Positions 17,902-29,164 of a stretch of DNA of 64,000 nucleotides are shown one piece after another. Each line of letters opens with the position of its first letter. Position 1 is the stretch's first letter. This DNA comes from Mannheimia haemolytica (GTDB lineage Bacteria; Pseudomonadota; Gammaproteobacteria; Enterobacterales; Pasteurellaceae), in the NCBI GenBank assembly GCA_900638155.1, contig LR134495.1:868001-932000 (forward strand), given 5' to 3'. The notes beneath the pieces are model-generated. The model was not told where the DNA came from and ran no database searches. It saw only the letters and a program-made list of their open reading frames with translations. The translations under genes were made by a program, and so were the position numbers.

Positions 17902-18624
17902 TTAAGATTCGATGTTACCACAGAAACGGTAACCTTCACCGTGAATGGTGACAATAATTTCTGGGGTATTGGGGTGGTCTTCAAAATGTTTACGAATACG
18001 GCGAATAGTAACATCAACGGTTCTATCATGAGGTTTTAGTTCCCGCCCGGTCATTTTTTTCAATAAATCTTCACGTGTTTGAATTTTTCCAGGATGTTGG
18101 CAAAAATGTAATAAAGCCCTAAATTCACTACGTGGTAATTTATTTACCTCACCTTCTGGTGAGATTAAACTATGACTGTTAATGTCTAAGATCCAACCGT
18201 TAAAGCGATAGCTTTCAATTTCAGATTGCTCTTTTACAACGCCGTTTTCTTTATCTATCATGGTTCGTTGCAATAAATTTCTCGCTCGGATAGTCAATTC
18301 TCGAGGATTAAATGGTTTAGTGATATAGTCATCTGCACCTATTTCTAAACCGAGGATCTTATCAATTTCATTGTCGCGGCCGGTTAAAAACATTAATGGT
18401 AGCTTCATATTCTCTCGAATTTCTCGGGCGAGAATTAATCCATTTTTTCCCGGTAAGTTAATGTCCATTAGCACAAGATTGATTTCATTTGTACTCAGAA
18501 CAGAGTGCATTTCCTCGCCGTTAGATGCTTGAAATACCTGATATCCTTCTCCTTCAAAAATGCTTTTCAGCATATTCCTTGTTACTAACTCATCCTCAAC
18601 AATTAAGATTTGTGGGATCTTCAT
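17902..18624 (-). CDS. arcA: Aerobic respiration control response regulator ArcA
   Basis: 240 residues. Receiver domain with acidic pair in [12 protein letters not shown], phosphoacceptor Asp in [14 protein letters not shown] (near residue 54), Thr/Lys in MFLTGRD and YITKPF. C-terminal OmpR-type winged helix ([10 protein letters not shown]…[30 protein letters not shown]). The [18 protein letters not shown] segment is typical of ArcA. It controls respiratory and fermentative genes, with the sensor ArcB elsewhere. GAGGT lies upstream of the ATG. Likely targets in this window include the lactate operon, though I could not identify a firm ArcA site. Confidence 0.95.
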   Translation of the reverse strand: MKIPQILIVEDELVTRNMLKSIFEGEGYQVFQASNGEEMHSVLSTNEINLVLMDINLPGKNGLILAREIRENMKLPLMFLTGRDNEIDKILGLEIGADDYITKPFNPRELTIRARNLLQRTMIDKENGVVKEQSEIESYRFNGWILDINSHSLISPEGEVNKLPRSEFRALLHFCQHPGKIQTREDLLKKMTGRELKPHDRTVDVTIRRIRKHFEDHPNTPEIIVTIHGEGYRFCGNIES

Positions 18625-18756
18625 CTTTTAAACCTCTGATTTAATTTATAAATTCTGTTTAATAACGTTTATGTTACAAATTTCTCGCATTTTACTTATA
18701 AATTTATGAATGGGAAGGGTAAAATGACAATTTGTTTAATTCAATCAAATTTTTGG

Positions 18757-19449
18757 CTATTTCTCTCGATCATCAACACCTAAAATTAGATAATTTCCAT
18801 TAATATCCGCTAGGCTACGAAAGCCGATATTATAAATAGCACATTCTCTGCTGGCATTTAGATTGCCATAATTAAAATTATCATGGTGGTGACCATGGAA
18901 AATTTTGCTCGCTCCTAATTTTCTTGCTAGCTGGTTAATTACAGAGAAGCCTTGAGGGTGTGGCTTTGGTGCTTCGTGCGTAATTAAAATATCGGCTTTT
19001 TCATTTTCCAACGCCTCAAAATCAGAAGGGAAGATCGAAGAGCGGTGCCTTAATGGAATACCTCCACGCCAAATTTTTTCCGGAGCAGAGTATTGGCAAA
19101 AATGGATGGGATCAAAAAACATTGGACGATTGGGCGGCATCCAAATATGACCTCGGAAGACCCCTCCAATACCTGCAATTTTTATTCCTTGAATGTCAAC
19201 TACTTTACCGTGAATATTGCGCTCTTTCCAGCTACTATTCCAAATAGCATCAAAGGCAGCAACGGTTTTACTGTCATGGTTACCATGAATAAACCAAATA
19301 TCACAATACTGCGAAAGCCGATCTAATTCATCAGGAGTAGTCAATTGAAGATCGCCTAGAATAACTAAAGCTACCTCCTCCGTCTGCTGTTGTAGAATCG
19401 GATAAAGATGCTCGTAGCTACCGTGTGGATCGCCTGCAAAAAGTATCAT
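18757..19449 (-). CDS. Calcineurin-like metallophosphoesterase linked to nadR
   Basis: 230 residues with the full two-metal motif set: GDPHG near residue 6, GDLQLT near 32, HGNHDSK near 55, THEAP near 150 and HGHHHDNFNYG near 180. The first motif is GDPHG, where the family usually has D-x-H. It hydrolyses phosphoester or phosphoanhydride bonds; the substrate is unknown. It starts 17 bases after nadR on the same strand, with AGGAAAT before the ATG, so the two are almost certainly cotranscribed. That makes a role in NAD, NMN or nicotinamide riboside metabolism the best guess, but this is from position only. No signal peptide, so cytoplasmic. Confidence 0.8.
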   Translation of the reverse strand: MILFAGDPHGSYEHLYPILQQQTEEVALVILGDLQLTTPDELDRLSQYCDIWFIHGNHDSKTVAAFDAIWNSSWKERNIHGKVVDIQGIKIAGIGGVFRGHIWMPPNRPMFFDPIHFCQYSAPEKIWRGGIPLRHRSSIFPSDFEALENEKADILITHEAPKPHPQGFSVINQLARKLGASKIFHGHHHDNFNYGNLNASRECAIYNIGFRSLADINGNYLILGVDDREK

Positions 19450-19466
19450 GTTATTTCCTGTGGCAG

Positions 19467-20822
<1,356 letters not shown>

Positions 20823-20922
20823 CTATAGCATATCTTTGCTTTAATAATTAGCTACACGACCACTTTCAGCACTAAAAAAATATAACAGATTGAATTTTTT
20901 TCCTTTTTTGTAGATTTCTCGT

Positions 20923-20928
20923 TATAAT
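20923..20928 (+). promoter_or_regulatory. Predicted -10 box of ribF
   Basis: Perfect TATAAT 37 bases before the ribF start codon. The -35 region is T-rich with no clear hexamer, so this is tentative. Confidence 0.35.
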
Positions 20929-20964
20929 CACAGCAATTTTCACTTATAAAATGGTTTATCTTTT

Positions 20965-21927
20965 ATGCAACTTATTCGAGGTTTCCACAATTTAGACAAA
21001 CACATCGCTTTAAATCAAGGCTGTGTTCTCTCTATCGGGAATTTCGATGGTGTGCATCTTGGGCATCAAAATATTTTGGCTCGTCTTTGTGATAGAGCTT
21101 TAGATTTAGGATTGCCCTCAGTTGTGATGTTATTTGAGCCACAACCTCGAGAGTTTTTTGCAAAAAAAAGTGGAAATTCAACCGCTTGTAACCCGCCCGC
21201 CCGCTTAATGCGCCTGCGAGATAAGCTAAAATATTTGGAAGAAGCCGGTGTGGATTTTGTGCTATGCGTGCGTTTTAGTGAAAAATTTGCTCAAATTTCG
21301 GCAGACGATTTCATCAGCGATTTGCTCGCTAAAAGACTGAAAGTACGCTATTTAAGTGTAGGCGATGATTTTCGCTTCGGGGCAAAACGGTCGGGCGATT
21401 TTGAAACTTTACGCAATGCAGGCTTAAAATATCGCTTTGCGGTGGAAGAAAGCCATACGCATAGTTTAAATGAAGCACGCATTAGCAGCTCGCTGGTACG
21501 AGAAGCCTTACAAAACAATGAGTTAGAGTTAGCTGAAAAATTACTTGGTAAGCCGTATTCAATTCTCGGTCGAGTTGCACACGGTAATAAACTCGGCAGA
21601 ACCATTGGTTTTCCTACCGCAAATATTATGCTCAATCGTTTGGTTACGCCGATTCAAGGGGTATTTGCGGTAAAAGTGAAGACCAAGCAGGGCAGTTTTA
21701 ACGGAATCGCCAATGTCGGTAACCGCCCGACCATTAACGGTACTAAGCCGTTATTAGAAGTGCATATTTTTGATTTCAATGCCTCTATTTACGGTGAGGC
21801 GATTGAAGTGATCTTTTTAAAAAAATTACGCAATGAAATAAAATTTCCCGACTTTGAAGCACTAAAAGCCCAGATTGAGAAAGATCGCTTACAAGCGGTG
21901 GAATTTTTTAAGGAATTTGTAAAATAA
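20965..21927 (+). CDS. ribF: Bifunctional riboflavin kinase / FAD synthetase
   Basis: 320 residues. N-terminal adenylyltransferase with SIGNFDGVHLGHQNIL (about 22-38) and RISSSLVREAL near 170. C-terminal kinase with GRTIGFPTANI near 210 and ANVGNRPTING near 252. It converts riboflavin to FMN and FAD in the cytoplasm. In many Gammaproteobacteria ribF precedes ileS, as here with one small membrane-protein gene between them. An uptake signal is read in frame near 21180 and another near the 3' end (…QAVEFF…). There is no visible FMN riboswitch upstream. Confidence 0.96.
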   Translation: MQLIRGFHNLDKHIALNQGCVLSIGNFDGVHLGHQNILARLCDRALDLGLPSVVMLFEPQPREFFAKKSGNSTACNPPARLMRLRDKLKYLEEAGVDFVLCVRFSEKFAQISADDFISDLLAKRLKVRYLSVGDDFRFGAKRSGDFETLRNAGLKYRFAVEESHTHSLNEARISSSLVREALQNNELELAEKLLGKPYSILGRVAHGNKLGRTIGFPTANIMLNRLVTPIQGVFAVKVKTKQGSFNGIANVGNRPTINGTKPLLEVHIFDFNASIYGEAIEVIFLKKLRNEIKFPDFEALKAQIEKDRLQAVEFFKEFVK

Positions 21928-21940
21928 GAAGAGAATGAGA

Positions 21941-22243
21941 ATGGAAATTTTCGTTAAGAAAATCAGCAAATTAACACTACTCAAAATTTATTTTATCGGG
22001 TTATTTATTCCCCTGTTTTTATTTGGATTAATTTGTGGCATTTTATCTTTTTTCGGATATACCACAGTGACGATAGATGGAAATATTGTAACTGGCTTCG
22101 AAGGACTATGTTACGGTATTTTATTAGGTGTAGGCGTTAGCCTAAACTTTACTTTATTGGTGTGGCTATTAAGTTTATTTGGCTTATGGATTTATTCGCT
22201 GATGTCTCCGCTTAAGATAAAACTTGTCGAATATAAAGAGTAG
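21941..22243 (+). CDS. Small hydrophobic membrane protein, unknown function
   Basis: 100 residues with a basic N-terminus (EIFVKKISKLTLLK), a membrane segment about residues 13-38, and a long hydrophobic stretch about 50-85 that could cross once or twice. It ends in a short basic tail. I do not recognise a family. Two in-frame ATGs exist; 21941 is favoured because AAGAAGAGA sits about 7 bases upstream, while 21935 is too close to it. It lies between ribF (13 bases away) and ileS, so it probably belongs to the ribF transcript. Confidence 0.6.
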   Translation: MEIFVKKISKLTLLKIYFIGLFIPLFLFGLICGILSFFGYTTVTIDGNIVTGFEGLCYGILLGVGVSLNFTLLVWLLSLFGLWIYSLMSPLKIKLVEYKE

Positions 22244-22263
22244 TAATAGGCAATAAATATGTC

Positions 22264-22290
22264 GTAGGGCGAATTGCTATTCCTCCCTAC
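22264..22290. repeat. GTAGGG…CCCTAC palindromic element, 27-bp copy
   Basis: GTAGGGCGAATTGC then TATTCCTCCCTAC. It is very close to the copy inside rlmL (59068-59095). It lies 38 bases before the ileS start codon. Confidence 0.75.
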
Positions 22291-22327
22291 AATAATTTTG
22301 TAATATTAAAATATGTTGGAATAAAAA

Positions 22328-25144
22328 ATGACAGTGGACTACAAAAACACCCTAAACTTGCCTGAAACAGGCTTTCCTATGCGTGGTGATCTCGCGAAAC
22401 GTGAACCTGATATGTTAAAAAATTGGTATGACAAAAATTTATACCAAAAAATTCGTACTGCCTCGAAAGGCAAGAAAACCTTTATTTTGCATGATGGTCC
22501 TCCGTATGCTAACGGTAATATTCACTTAGGTCACGCAGTGAATAAAATTTTAAAAGATATGATTTTGAAATCGAAAACCGCATTAGGTTTCGATACCCCT
22601 TATGTGCCGGGCTGGGACTGTCACGGTTTGCCGATTGAGCTGAAAGTAGAAGGGATTGTTGGTAAACCAAATGAGAAAATTTCGGCTGCCGAGTTTCGCC
22701 AAGCGTGCCGTGACTATGCGAAAGAACAAGTAGAAGGTCAGAAAGCCGATTTTATCCGTATGGGTATTTTAGGTGATTGGGATAACCCATACCTAACAAT
22801 GAATTTTAACACTGAGGCGAATATTATTCGCACGCTCGGCAAAGTGATTGCGAACGGGCATTTATACAAAGGTTCAAAACCGGTACATTGGTGCTTAGAT
22901 TGTGGATCTTCGTTAGCGGAAGCTGAAGTGGAATATGAAGATAAAGTTTCTCCCTCTATTTATGTGCGTTTTAATGCTGTGGACGTAAATGCGGTAGAAG
23001 AAAAATTCAACGCACAGGGTAAAGGTAACGGGGCATTATCTGCGGTAATTTGGACAACCACACCTTGGACTATTCCGTCTAACCGTGCGATTGCAATTAA
23101 CCCTGAATTAGACTATGCCTTGGTCCAATTAGGTGATGAGCGTGTGTTACTAGCGGTCGATTTAGTGGAAGATGTTGCAAAAGCAGCAGGCGTTGAATCT
23201 GCAGAAGTTTTAGCAACCACCAAAGGCGAAAACCTAGAGTTGTTACGTTTTAATCACCCATTCTATGATTATAGCGTGCCATTTATTTTTGGCGATCACG
23301 TTACCACCGATGGCGGTACGGGCTTAGTACACACAGCACCTGATCACGGTGCGGACGACTTCGTGGTCGCTCGCAAATATAACATTGAAATGGCAGGGCT
23401 AATTTCCAATGACGGTAAATTCAAAGCAGACACCCCGTTCTTTGCCGGCTTAGGCGTGTTTGAATCCAACGATAAAGTAGTCGAAAAATTACAAGAAGTG
23501 GGAGCATTATTAAAATTATCCCGCATCAAGCATAGCTATCCGCACTGTTGGCGACACAAAACCCCGATTATCTTCCGTGCTACCCCACAATGGTTTATCG
23601 GAATGGAAACCCAAGGCTTACGCCAGCAAGCGTTAGGGGAAATCAAATCAGTACGTTGGATCCCAAGCTGGGGTGAAGCTCGTATTGATACGATGGTGGC
23701 AAACCGCCCAGACTGGTGTATTTCACGCCAACGTACTTGGGGCGTGCCAATGGCAATGTTCGTACATAATGAAACCGAAGAATTACACCCTCGCACTTTA
23801 GAATTAATTGAAGAAGTGGCGAAACGTGTGGAAGAAAAAGGCATTCAAGCGTGGTGGGATTTAGAGCCTGCAGAATTGCTTGGCGAAGAAGCCAAAGATT
23901 ACCGTAAAGTGCCGGATACCTTAGATGTGTGGTTTGATTCAGGATCAACCTATGCTTCTGTTGTAGAACAACGCCCTGAATTTAACGGCAATTCAGCGGA
24001 TATGTATTTAGAAGGCTCAGACCAACATCGTGGTTGGTTTATGTCATCTTTAATGCTTTCCACTGCTACTAACGGCAAAGCACCATACAAACAAGTGCTA
24101 ACTCACGGTTTTACCGTAGATGAGAAAGGCAGAAAAATGTCCAAATCGCTTGGCAACGTAATTGTGCCAAGTGAAGTGTGGAACAAAAACGGTGCAGATA
24201 TTTTACGCTTATGGGTTGCCTCCACCGACTATACCGGTGAGATTACCGTTTCGCACAATATTTTAAACAGTGCCGGGGAATCATACCGCCGTATTCGTAA
24301 CACTGCCCGTTTCTTATTGGCGAACTTGAACGGTTTTGATCCAAAACGTGATTTAGTTCAACCGCAAGAGATGATCGCTTTAGACCGCTGGGCGGTGGCT
24401 TGTGCCTTAGAGGCTCAAAACGACATCAAAGAAGCCTACGACAACTACCAATTCCACACGGTAGTACAACGTTTAATGCGTTTCTGTTCGATTGAAATGG
24501 GGTCTTTCTACTTAGATATTATCAAAGACCGCCAATACACCACCAAAGCTGACAGTCTTGCCCGCCGTAGCTGCCAAACAGCGTTATGGCATATTGCAGA
24601 AGCGTTAGTTCGCTGGATTGCACCGATTTTATCCTTCACAGCCGATGAAATTTGGGGCTACTTACCGCAGGTGGAAGGCAGAAGTGAATTTGTCTTTACC
24701 GAAGAATTCTACACCGGATTATTTGGCTTAACCGAGCAAGACAAATTAGATGATGCCTACTGGCAACAAATCTTAAAAGTGCGTGCGGAAGTCAACCGTG
24801 TGCTGGAACAAGCCCGTAAAGACAAAGTAATTGGTGCTGGCTTAGAAGCCAAGGTGACAGTATTCGCCAATGATGAAATTCGCCCGTTATTAGAACAACT
24901 TGGCAATGAATTACGCTTTGTGCTGATTACCTCACAAGCGATTGTCAAACCACTGGCGGAAGCAGATATTGCGGAAGGCGAATTAGCCGGACTCGCAGTA
25001 AAAGTGGAAAATGCAGATGGTGAGAAATGCCCTCGTTGCTGGCATTATGCTACCGACATCGGCTCGCACTCTGGCCACGAAGAAGTTTGCGGACGTTGTG
25101 TGGAAAACGTAGCCGGCGAAGGCGAAAAACGCTTGTTTGCTTAA
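22328..25144 (+). CDS. ileS: Isoleucyl-tRNA synthetase
   Basis: 938 residues, normal for the bacterial enzyme. HIGH-type motif in [16 protein letters not shown] near residue 57, editing domain (roughly 180-420, with [13 protein letters not shown]), KMSKS in [10 protein letters not shown] near 602, and a C-terminal zinc ribbon CPRCWHYAT…CGRCVENV near 900-930. It charges tRNA-Ile and edits valine. TTGGAATAAAAA precedes the ATG. lspA, often next in Gammaproteobacteria, is not next here; the following gene is a tannase-family hydrolase behind a strong terminator. Confidence 0.97.
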   Translation: MTVDYKNTLNLPETGFPMRGDLAKREPDMLKNWYDKNLYQKIRTASKGKKTFILHDGPPYANGNIHLGHAVNKILKDMILKSKTALGFDTPYVPGWDCHGLPIELKVEGIVGKPNEKISAAEFRQACRDYAKEQVEGQKADFIRMGILGDWDNPYLTMNFNTEANIIRTLGKVIANGHLYKGSKPVHWCLDCGSSLAEAEVEYEDKVSPSIYVRFNAVDVNAVEEKFNAQGKGNGALSAVIWTTTPWTIPSNRAIAINPELDYALVQLGDERVLLAVDLVEDVAKAAGVESAEVLATTKGENLELLRFNHPFYDYSVPFIFGDHVTTDGGTGLVHTAPDHGADDFVVARKYNIEMAGLISNDGKFKADTPFFAGLGVFESNDKVVEKLQEVGALLKLSRIKHSYPHCWRHKTPIIFRATPQWFIGMETQGLRQQALGEIKSVRWIPSWGEARIDTMVANRPDWCISRQRTWGVPMAMFVHNETEELHPRTLELIEEVAKRVEEKGIQAWWDLEPAELLGEEAKDYRKVPDTLDVWFDSGSTYASVVEQRPEFNGNSADMYLEGSDQHRGWFMSSLMLSTATNGKAPYKQVLTHGFTVDEKGRKMSKSLGNVIVPSEVWNKNGADILRLWVASTDYTGEITVSHNILNSAGESYRRIRNTARFLLANLNGFDPKRDLVQPQEMIALDRWAVACALEAQNDIKEAYDNYQFHTVVQRLMRFCSIEMGSFYLDIIKDRQYTTKADSLARRSCQTALWHIAEALVRWIAPILSFTADEIWGYLPQVEGRSEFVFTEEFYTGLFGLTEQDKLDDAYWQQILKVRAEVNRVLEQARKDKVIGAGLEAKVTVFANDEIRPLLEQLGNELRFVLITSQAIVKPLAEADIAEGELAGLAVKVENADGEKCPRCWHYATDIGSHSGHEEVCGRCVENVAGEGEKRLFA

Positions 25145-25180
25145 AATATAATTCAATTCATCTTTCCAATTTATCTTTAT

Positions 25181-25210
25181 AAGGCAGAGGAAACTCTGCC
25201 TTAGTTTTTT
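25181..25210 (+). terminator. ileS terminator
   Basis: AAGGCAGAG (25181-25189) / CTCTGCCTT (25194-25202) with a GAAA tetraloop, then AGTTTTTT. Confidence 0.9.
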
Positions 25211-25281
25211 CAGCGATAGATAGACACTCAGCTTAAAATTTGCAAAAATTTTCGGAAAAATAACCGCTTGTATTGATGTAA

Positions 25282-26829
25282 ATGATGAAAATAATCGCTT
25301 TTCTTTTTATTTTTCTCTCCGTTTTTTCTCACACTGCTTTGGCTAATTCTATGGCTGAGCAATGTGCAGTGTTAAAATCCACCTCGTTGGGAAAAACCGC
25401 TATTTATAAAGCCGAATGGGTGGAAAAATCTGCTGAATTGCCAGCTTACTGCTTAGTACAAGGTGAAATTGAAAAACGGGTGGGGGTAGATAATGTCCCT
25501 TATGGTATTCAATTTGAGCTACGTTTGCCTGAACAATGGAATGAAAAATTCTTATTTCAGGGGGCGGGCGGTGTAGGTGGGGTGATTTTCCCTGCCATTG
25601 GTAAGCTCTATCCGCACGGGGCGAGTGGTGCAAATGGCTTAAACAGAGGCTATGCAGTAGTGAGTAACGACAGTGGTCACGCCACTCGAGATTTAGTGTT
25701 TACCGCAGATCCCGAAGCTCGCTCAAATTATGCCTATGCCTCTATCGGCAAAGTGACCACGGTTGCCAAGCAATTGATTGCCGAATTTTACCGAAAACCG
25801 AGCAAGCACAATTACATTATGGGCTGCTCGAATGGTGGTCGGGAAGCAATGATGGCAGCAATGCGTTATCCGCAGGAATTTGACGGTGTGATTGCAGGCA
25901 GCCCCGGCTTTCGGGTTTCCCGTTCAGTCTTGGCGGAAGTATGGGATAATCGAGCTTTGTTGGCAGTTGCTCCGAAGAATGGTGAAGGCGACAAAATTTT
26001 ATCCCAAGCCCTCACTCAACAAGATTTAGATGTGATTACCAATGGCGTATTAACACGTTGCGATAAGTTAGACGGCTTAGCAGACGGTTTAATTAATGCG
26101 TGGGAACAGTGTGATTTCCAGCCGGAAATGGTGGCAAAGCAACTGGGGCAGAAAAAAGTCGCTTTAATCAAAACGATTTTCGAGGGGGCGAAAAACAGTC
26201 GAGGCGAGCTGATTTATAGCCCTTGGGCGTATGATTCCGGCATTAACGCTAAAGGCTGGCGGGATTGGAAATTAGGTGATAGCCAAACCGCTCAGCCCAA
26301 CAGCATTAGCTTTAAAATGGGATTGAAAAGTTTGACCCATTACTATTTAGCCCCCAGAGTGCCGAGCCTTGATCCACTCAGTGTAGATTTGGATCAAGCT
26401 AGCGAACAAGTGAAAGCGGTAGGGAGCATTCACGATGCAGATCAAGTTGATTTATCCGCTTTTAAGCAGAACGGTGGCAAAATGCTGATTTATCAAGGCG
26501 TTTCAGACCCGATTTTTTCGGCAGTTGATCTCAAAAATTGGTATCAAAGCCTACAACAAGCGGTCGAAAATCCGCAACATTTTGCAAAATTGTTTTTCGT
26601 GCCGGCAATGAACCACTGTGGGCGAGGGGCAACGGTGAATGATTTTGATATGCTTACCGCCCTTGAAAACTGGGTTGAAAAAGGGGTAGAACCGGACAGT
26701 GTTCCCGCCAAAGCCGGAGAGCTTTACCCAAATAAAGCCAAGCAGATCCCCCTTTGTGCTTATCCGAAAGTGGCGATTTATCAAACCGGAGAAGATCCTA
26801 ATCGTTTGACCAGCTATCAATGCCGTTAA
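25282..26829 (+). CDS. Tannase / feruloyl esterase family hydrolase, exported
   Basis: 515 residues. Signal peptide (KIIAFLFIFLSVFSHTALA), then an alpha/beta hydrolase of the tannase family (PF07519). The nucleophile elbow is GCSNGGREA (about residue 184), and near the C-terminus come SDPIFSAVD (about 412) and MNHCGRG (about 452). The Cys next to Ser and the Cys next to His reproduce the CS-D-HC arrangement that defines this family. Fungal members cut galloyl or feruloyl esters; the bacterial substrate here is unknown, perhaps plant esters from the host's feed. Single gene with its own terminator upstream (ileS). Contains an in-frame uptake signal at 26561. Start at 25282 lacks a ribosome site; a second ATG follows directly. 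Confidence 0.85.
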   Translation: MMKIIAFLFIFLSVFSHTALANSMAEQCAVLKSTSLGKTAIYKAEWVEKSAELPAYCLVQGEIEKRVGVDNVPYGIQFELRLPEQWNEKFLFQGAGGVGGVIFPAIGKLYPHGASGANGLNRGYAVVSNDSGHATRDLVFTADPEARSNYAYASIGKVTTVAKQLIAEFYRKPSKHNYIMGCSNGGREAMMAAMRYPQEFDGVIAGSPGFRVSRSVLAEVWDNRALLAVAPKNGEGDKILSQALTQQDLDVITNGVLTRCDKLDGLADGLINAWEQCDFQPEMVAKQLGQKKVALIKTIFEGAKNSRGELIYSPWAYDSGINAKGWRDWKLGDSQTAQPNSISFKMGLKSLTHYYLAPRVPSLDPLSVDLDQASEQVKAVGSIHDADQVDLSAFKQNGGKMLIYQGVSDPIFSAVDLKNWYQSLQQAVENPQHFAKLFFVPAMNHCGRGATVNDFDMLTALENWVEKGVEPDSVPAKAGELYPNKAKQIPLCAYPKVAIYQTGEDPNRLTSYQCR

Positions 26830-26895
26830 GCTAAAATCGCTTTATTGGCGATTTCAGTGTAAAATAGTGGGCAACGATTGAAAATTTTGGAATCA

Positions 26896-28266
26896 ATGAT
26901 GTTAATTTTGAACAAACAACGTAAAGCTGAATACCTATTGAAAAGCCTGCCATACTTACCACAAGTGGCAGAGCAGGTTCAGTTTCTCGCCTCGAGCAAA
27001 GCGTTTAAACAACAAATTTTACAGCTGATTCAAACGGCAAAAAAGCGTATTTATATAACCGCTCTTTACTTTGAAAAAGATGAAGCCGGGCAGGAAGTAT
27101 TAGCTGCTTTATATCAAGCGAAGCGAAATAATCCTGAACTGGAAATTAACATTTTGGTTGATTGGCACCGAGCCCAACGTGGGCGTATTGGTGAGGCAGA
27201 GAATTTATCTAACGCCGACTGGTATGCAAAAGTTAAACACGAACAAGGTTTACCGGCAGGGCAAGAGATTGCCTTTTATGGTGTGCCGATTAACGGACGA
27301 GAAGTGTTTGGTGTGTTGCATTTGAAAGGCTTCGTATTTGACGATACGATTCTGTATAGCGGAGCAAGCATTAATAATGTGTATTTGCATCAATTTGAAC
27401 GCTACCGTTATGACCGTTACCACGTCATTGAAAATAAAGCTCTTGCCGATAGCTGGGTGACATTTATTCAACAGCATATTTTAACCAATGAAGCGGTAAA
27501 ACGTTTAGATACGGTAAATCGCCCGAAAACGGCTGAAATTCGTGCGAAAATTAAGCATTTCCGCAAACAATTAAGTCGGGAAACGTATTCATTTAACGGT
27601 GTTGCTGAAAATGGTCGCTTAGCGGTTTCTCCTTTAGTAGGCTTAGGGCGACGTAAGAATCAGTTAAATAAAGTGATTGAAGCGTTGTTTTATCAAACTG
27701 AGCAGAAATTAACGATTTGCACTCCGTATTTTAATTTTCCGCATTCTCTGAGAACCCGTATTGAATGGCTATTGGCAAACGGTAAATCGGTTGAAATTAT
27801 TGTGGGGGATAAAACCGCTAACGATTTCTACACCAAGCCGGACGAAAAATTCACGATGGCATCGGCTCTGCCTTATTTGTATGAAAAGAACTTACGAGCC
27901 TTTGCAAAACGGTTGGACGGCTATGTGCAAAATAAACAGTTAACCATTCGCTTATGGAAAGATGGCGAAAACAGCTACCACTTAAAAGGAGTTTGGGTGG
28001 ATAATCGTTATATTTTGCTGACCGGTAATAACCTTAACCCAAGAGCGTGGCGGTTAGATGCCGAAAATGCAATTTTAATTTCCGATCCTCAACATCAATT
28101 AAGTGAAAAAGCAGAAACGGAGCTAAGCCAAATTCGCCAACATACGAAGATTTTAACTCACTACAGTGATTTGGAAGTTTTAACCGATTATCCTGAAAAT
28201 GTGCGTAAATTGCTGAAAAAATTCGGCAGGGTTAAGTTGGATAAAATTGTGAAGATGTTGCTTTAG
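26896..28266 (+). CDS. pssA: CDP-diacylglycerol-serine O-phosphatidyltransferase
   Basis: 456 residues, matching the phospholipase-D-type PssA of Gammaproteobacteria. Two HKD-like motifs: VLHLKGFVFDDTILYSGASINN near residue 135 and YHLKGVWVDNRYILLTGNNLNPRAW near 360. Also conserved is VDWHRAQRGRIGEA near 95. It makes phosphatidylserine for phosphatidylethanolamine. The frame opens with TTG at 26878, but the ATG at 26896, six bases after a GGA, gives the family length. rlmB follows after 54 bases. Confidence 0.95.
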   Translation: MMLILNKQRKAEYLLKSLPYLPQVAEQVQFLASSKAFKQQILQLIQTAKKRIYITALYFEKDEAGQEVLAALYQAKRNNPELEINILVDWHRAQRGRIGEAENLSNADWYAKVKHEQGLPAGQEIAFYGVPINGREVFGVLHLKGFVFDDTILYSGASINNVYLHQFERYRYDRYHVIENKALADSWVTFIQQHILTNEAVKRLDTVNRPKTAEIRAKIKHFRKQLSRETYSFNGVAENGRLAVSPLVGLGRRKNQLNKVIEALFYQTEQKLTICTPYFNFPHSLRTRIEWLLANGKSVEIIVGDKTANDFYTKPDEKFTMASALPYLYEKNLRAFAKRLDGYVQNKQLTIRLWKDGENSYHLKGVWVDNRYILLTGNNLNPRAWRLDAENAILISDPQHQLSEKAETELSQIRQHTKILTHYSDLEVLTDYPENVRKLLKKFGRVKLDKIVKMLL

Positions 28267-28320
28267 TTAGGTATTTATATGGGCGAGCTGATGGGTTCGC
28301 CCAATTATTAAGGATAAAAT

Positions 28321-29061
28321 ATGAGCGAACAAATTTATGGCATTCACGCAGTGAAAGCCTTTTTGGATAATGCACCTGAGCGTTTAATTGAAGTGCTGGT
28401 GCTAAAAGGGCGTGAAGATAAACGCTTAATGCCACTATTAAATGAATTACAACGTTTAGGGGTGGCAATTCAACAAGTGAACCGCCAAACCTTAGATAAC
28501 AAATCGCAAGGTGAAGTGCATCAAGGGATTATTGCCAGAGTCGTGCCACAAAAAGAGCTGAATGAACACGATTTAGAGGCGATCTTAAGCCAAAAGAAAA
28601 ATCCACTCTTGTTGATTTTAGATGGCGTGACCGACCCTCACAACCTAGGGGCTTGTTTGCGTACCGCTGATGCGGCAGGGGTTGATGCGGTTATTGTGCC
28701 GAAAGATAAATCTGCTCAGCTTACACCAACCGCTCGCAAAGTCGCCTGTGGGGCAGCGGAAGTGATGCCACTGATTCGAGTCACCAATTTGGCTCGCACA
28801 ATGCGAGATTTACAAGAACGGCATAATGTTTGGATTGTCGGCACGGCAGGTGAGGCGGAATCGGGCATTTATGAAGCAAAATTAACCGGCTCGATTGCGT
28901 TAGTTATGGGAGCAGAAGGTGACGGAATGCGTCGCCTTACCCGTGAGCATTGCGACCAGCTTATCAGCATTCCAATGGCAGGCTCGGTTTCTTCTTTGAA
29001 TGTCTCGGTTGCAACCGGAGTTTGTTTATTTGAAATTGTGCGGCAGAAACTGGCTCTATAA
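28321..29061 (+). CDS. rlmB: 23S rRNA (guanosine2251-2'-O)-methyltransferase
   Basis: 246 residues. N-terminal substrate-binding domain ([10 protein letters not shown]…), then a SPOUT/SpoU domain: [26 protein letters not shown] near 100-125, [11 protein letters not shown] near 195 and [18 protein letters not shown] near 220. It methylates G2251 in the P-loop of 23S rRNA. TAAGGATAAAAT precedes the ATG. Likely a separate unit or the end of a pssA-rlmB transcript; a strong hairpin follows. Confidence 0.95.
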   Translation: MSEQIYGIHAVKAFLDNAPERLIEVLVLKGREDKRLMPLLNELQRLGVAIQQVNRQTLDNKSQGEVHQGIIARVVPQKELNEHDLEAILSQKKNPLLLILDGVTDPHNLGACLRTADAAGVDAVIVPKDKSAQLTPTARKVACGAAEVMPLIRVTNLARTMRDLQERHNVWIVGTAGEAESGIYEAKLTGSIALVMGAEGDGMRRLTREHCDQLISIPMAGSVSSLNVSVATGVCLFEIVRQKLAL

Positions 29062-29077
29062 TAAAGAATAAGTAAGG

Positions 29078-29126
29078 AAAAATGCGAAGAACTAATGTAA
29101 CAAAATAGTGTCTTCGCATTTTTGTT
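29078..29126 (+). terminator. rlmB terminator
   Basis: 13-bp perfect stem AAAAATGCGAAGA (29078-29090) / TCTTCGCATTTTT (29111-29123). The 3' arm ends in T5. Confidence 0.85.
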
Positions 29127-29164
29127 TGTAGAGATGCAAAAAATCTCAGAAATTGAACCGCTTG

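Noticed and set aside
17364-18029. Longer version of the beta-barrel gene starting inside arcA
   Set aside because: The extra 49 codons overlap arcA in another frame and lack a ribosome site; the start at 17882 has AGGAGT and a signal peptide.
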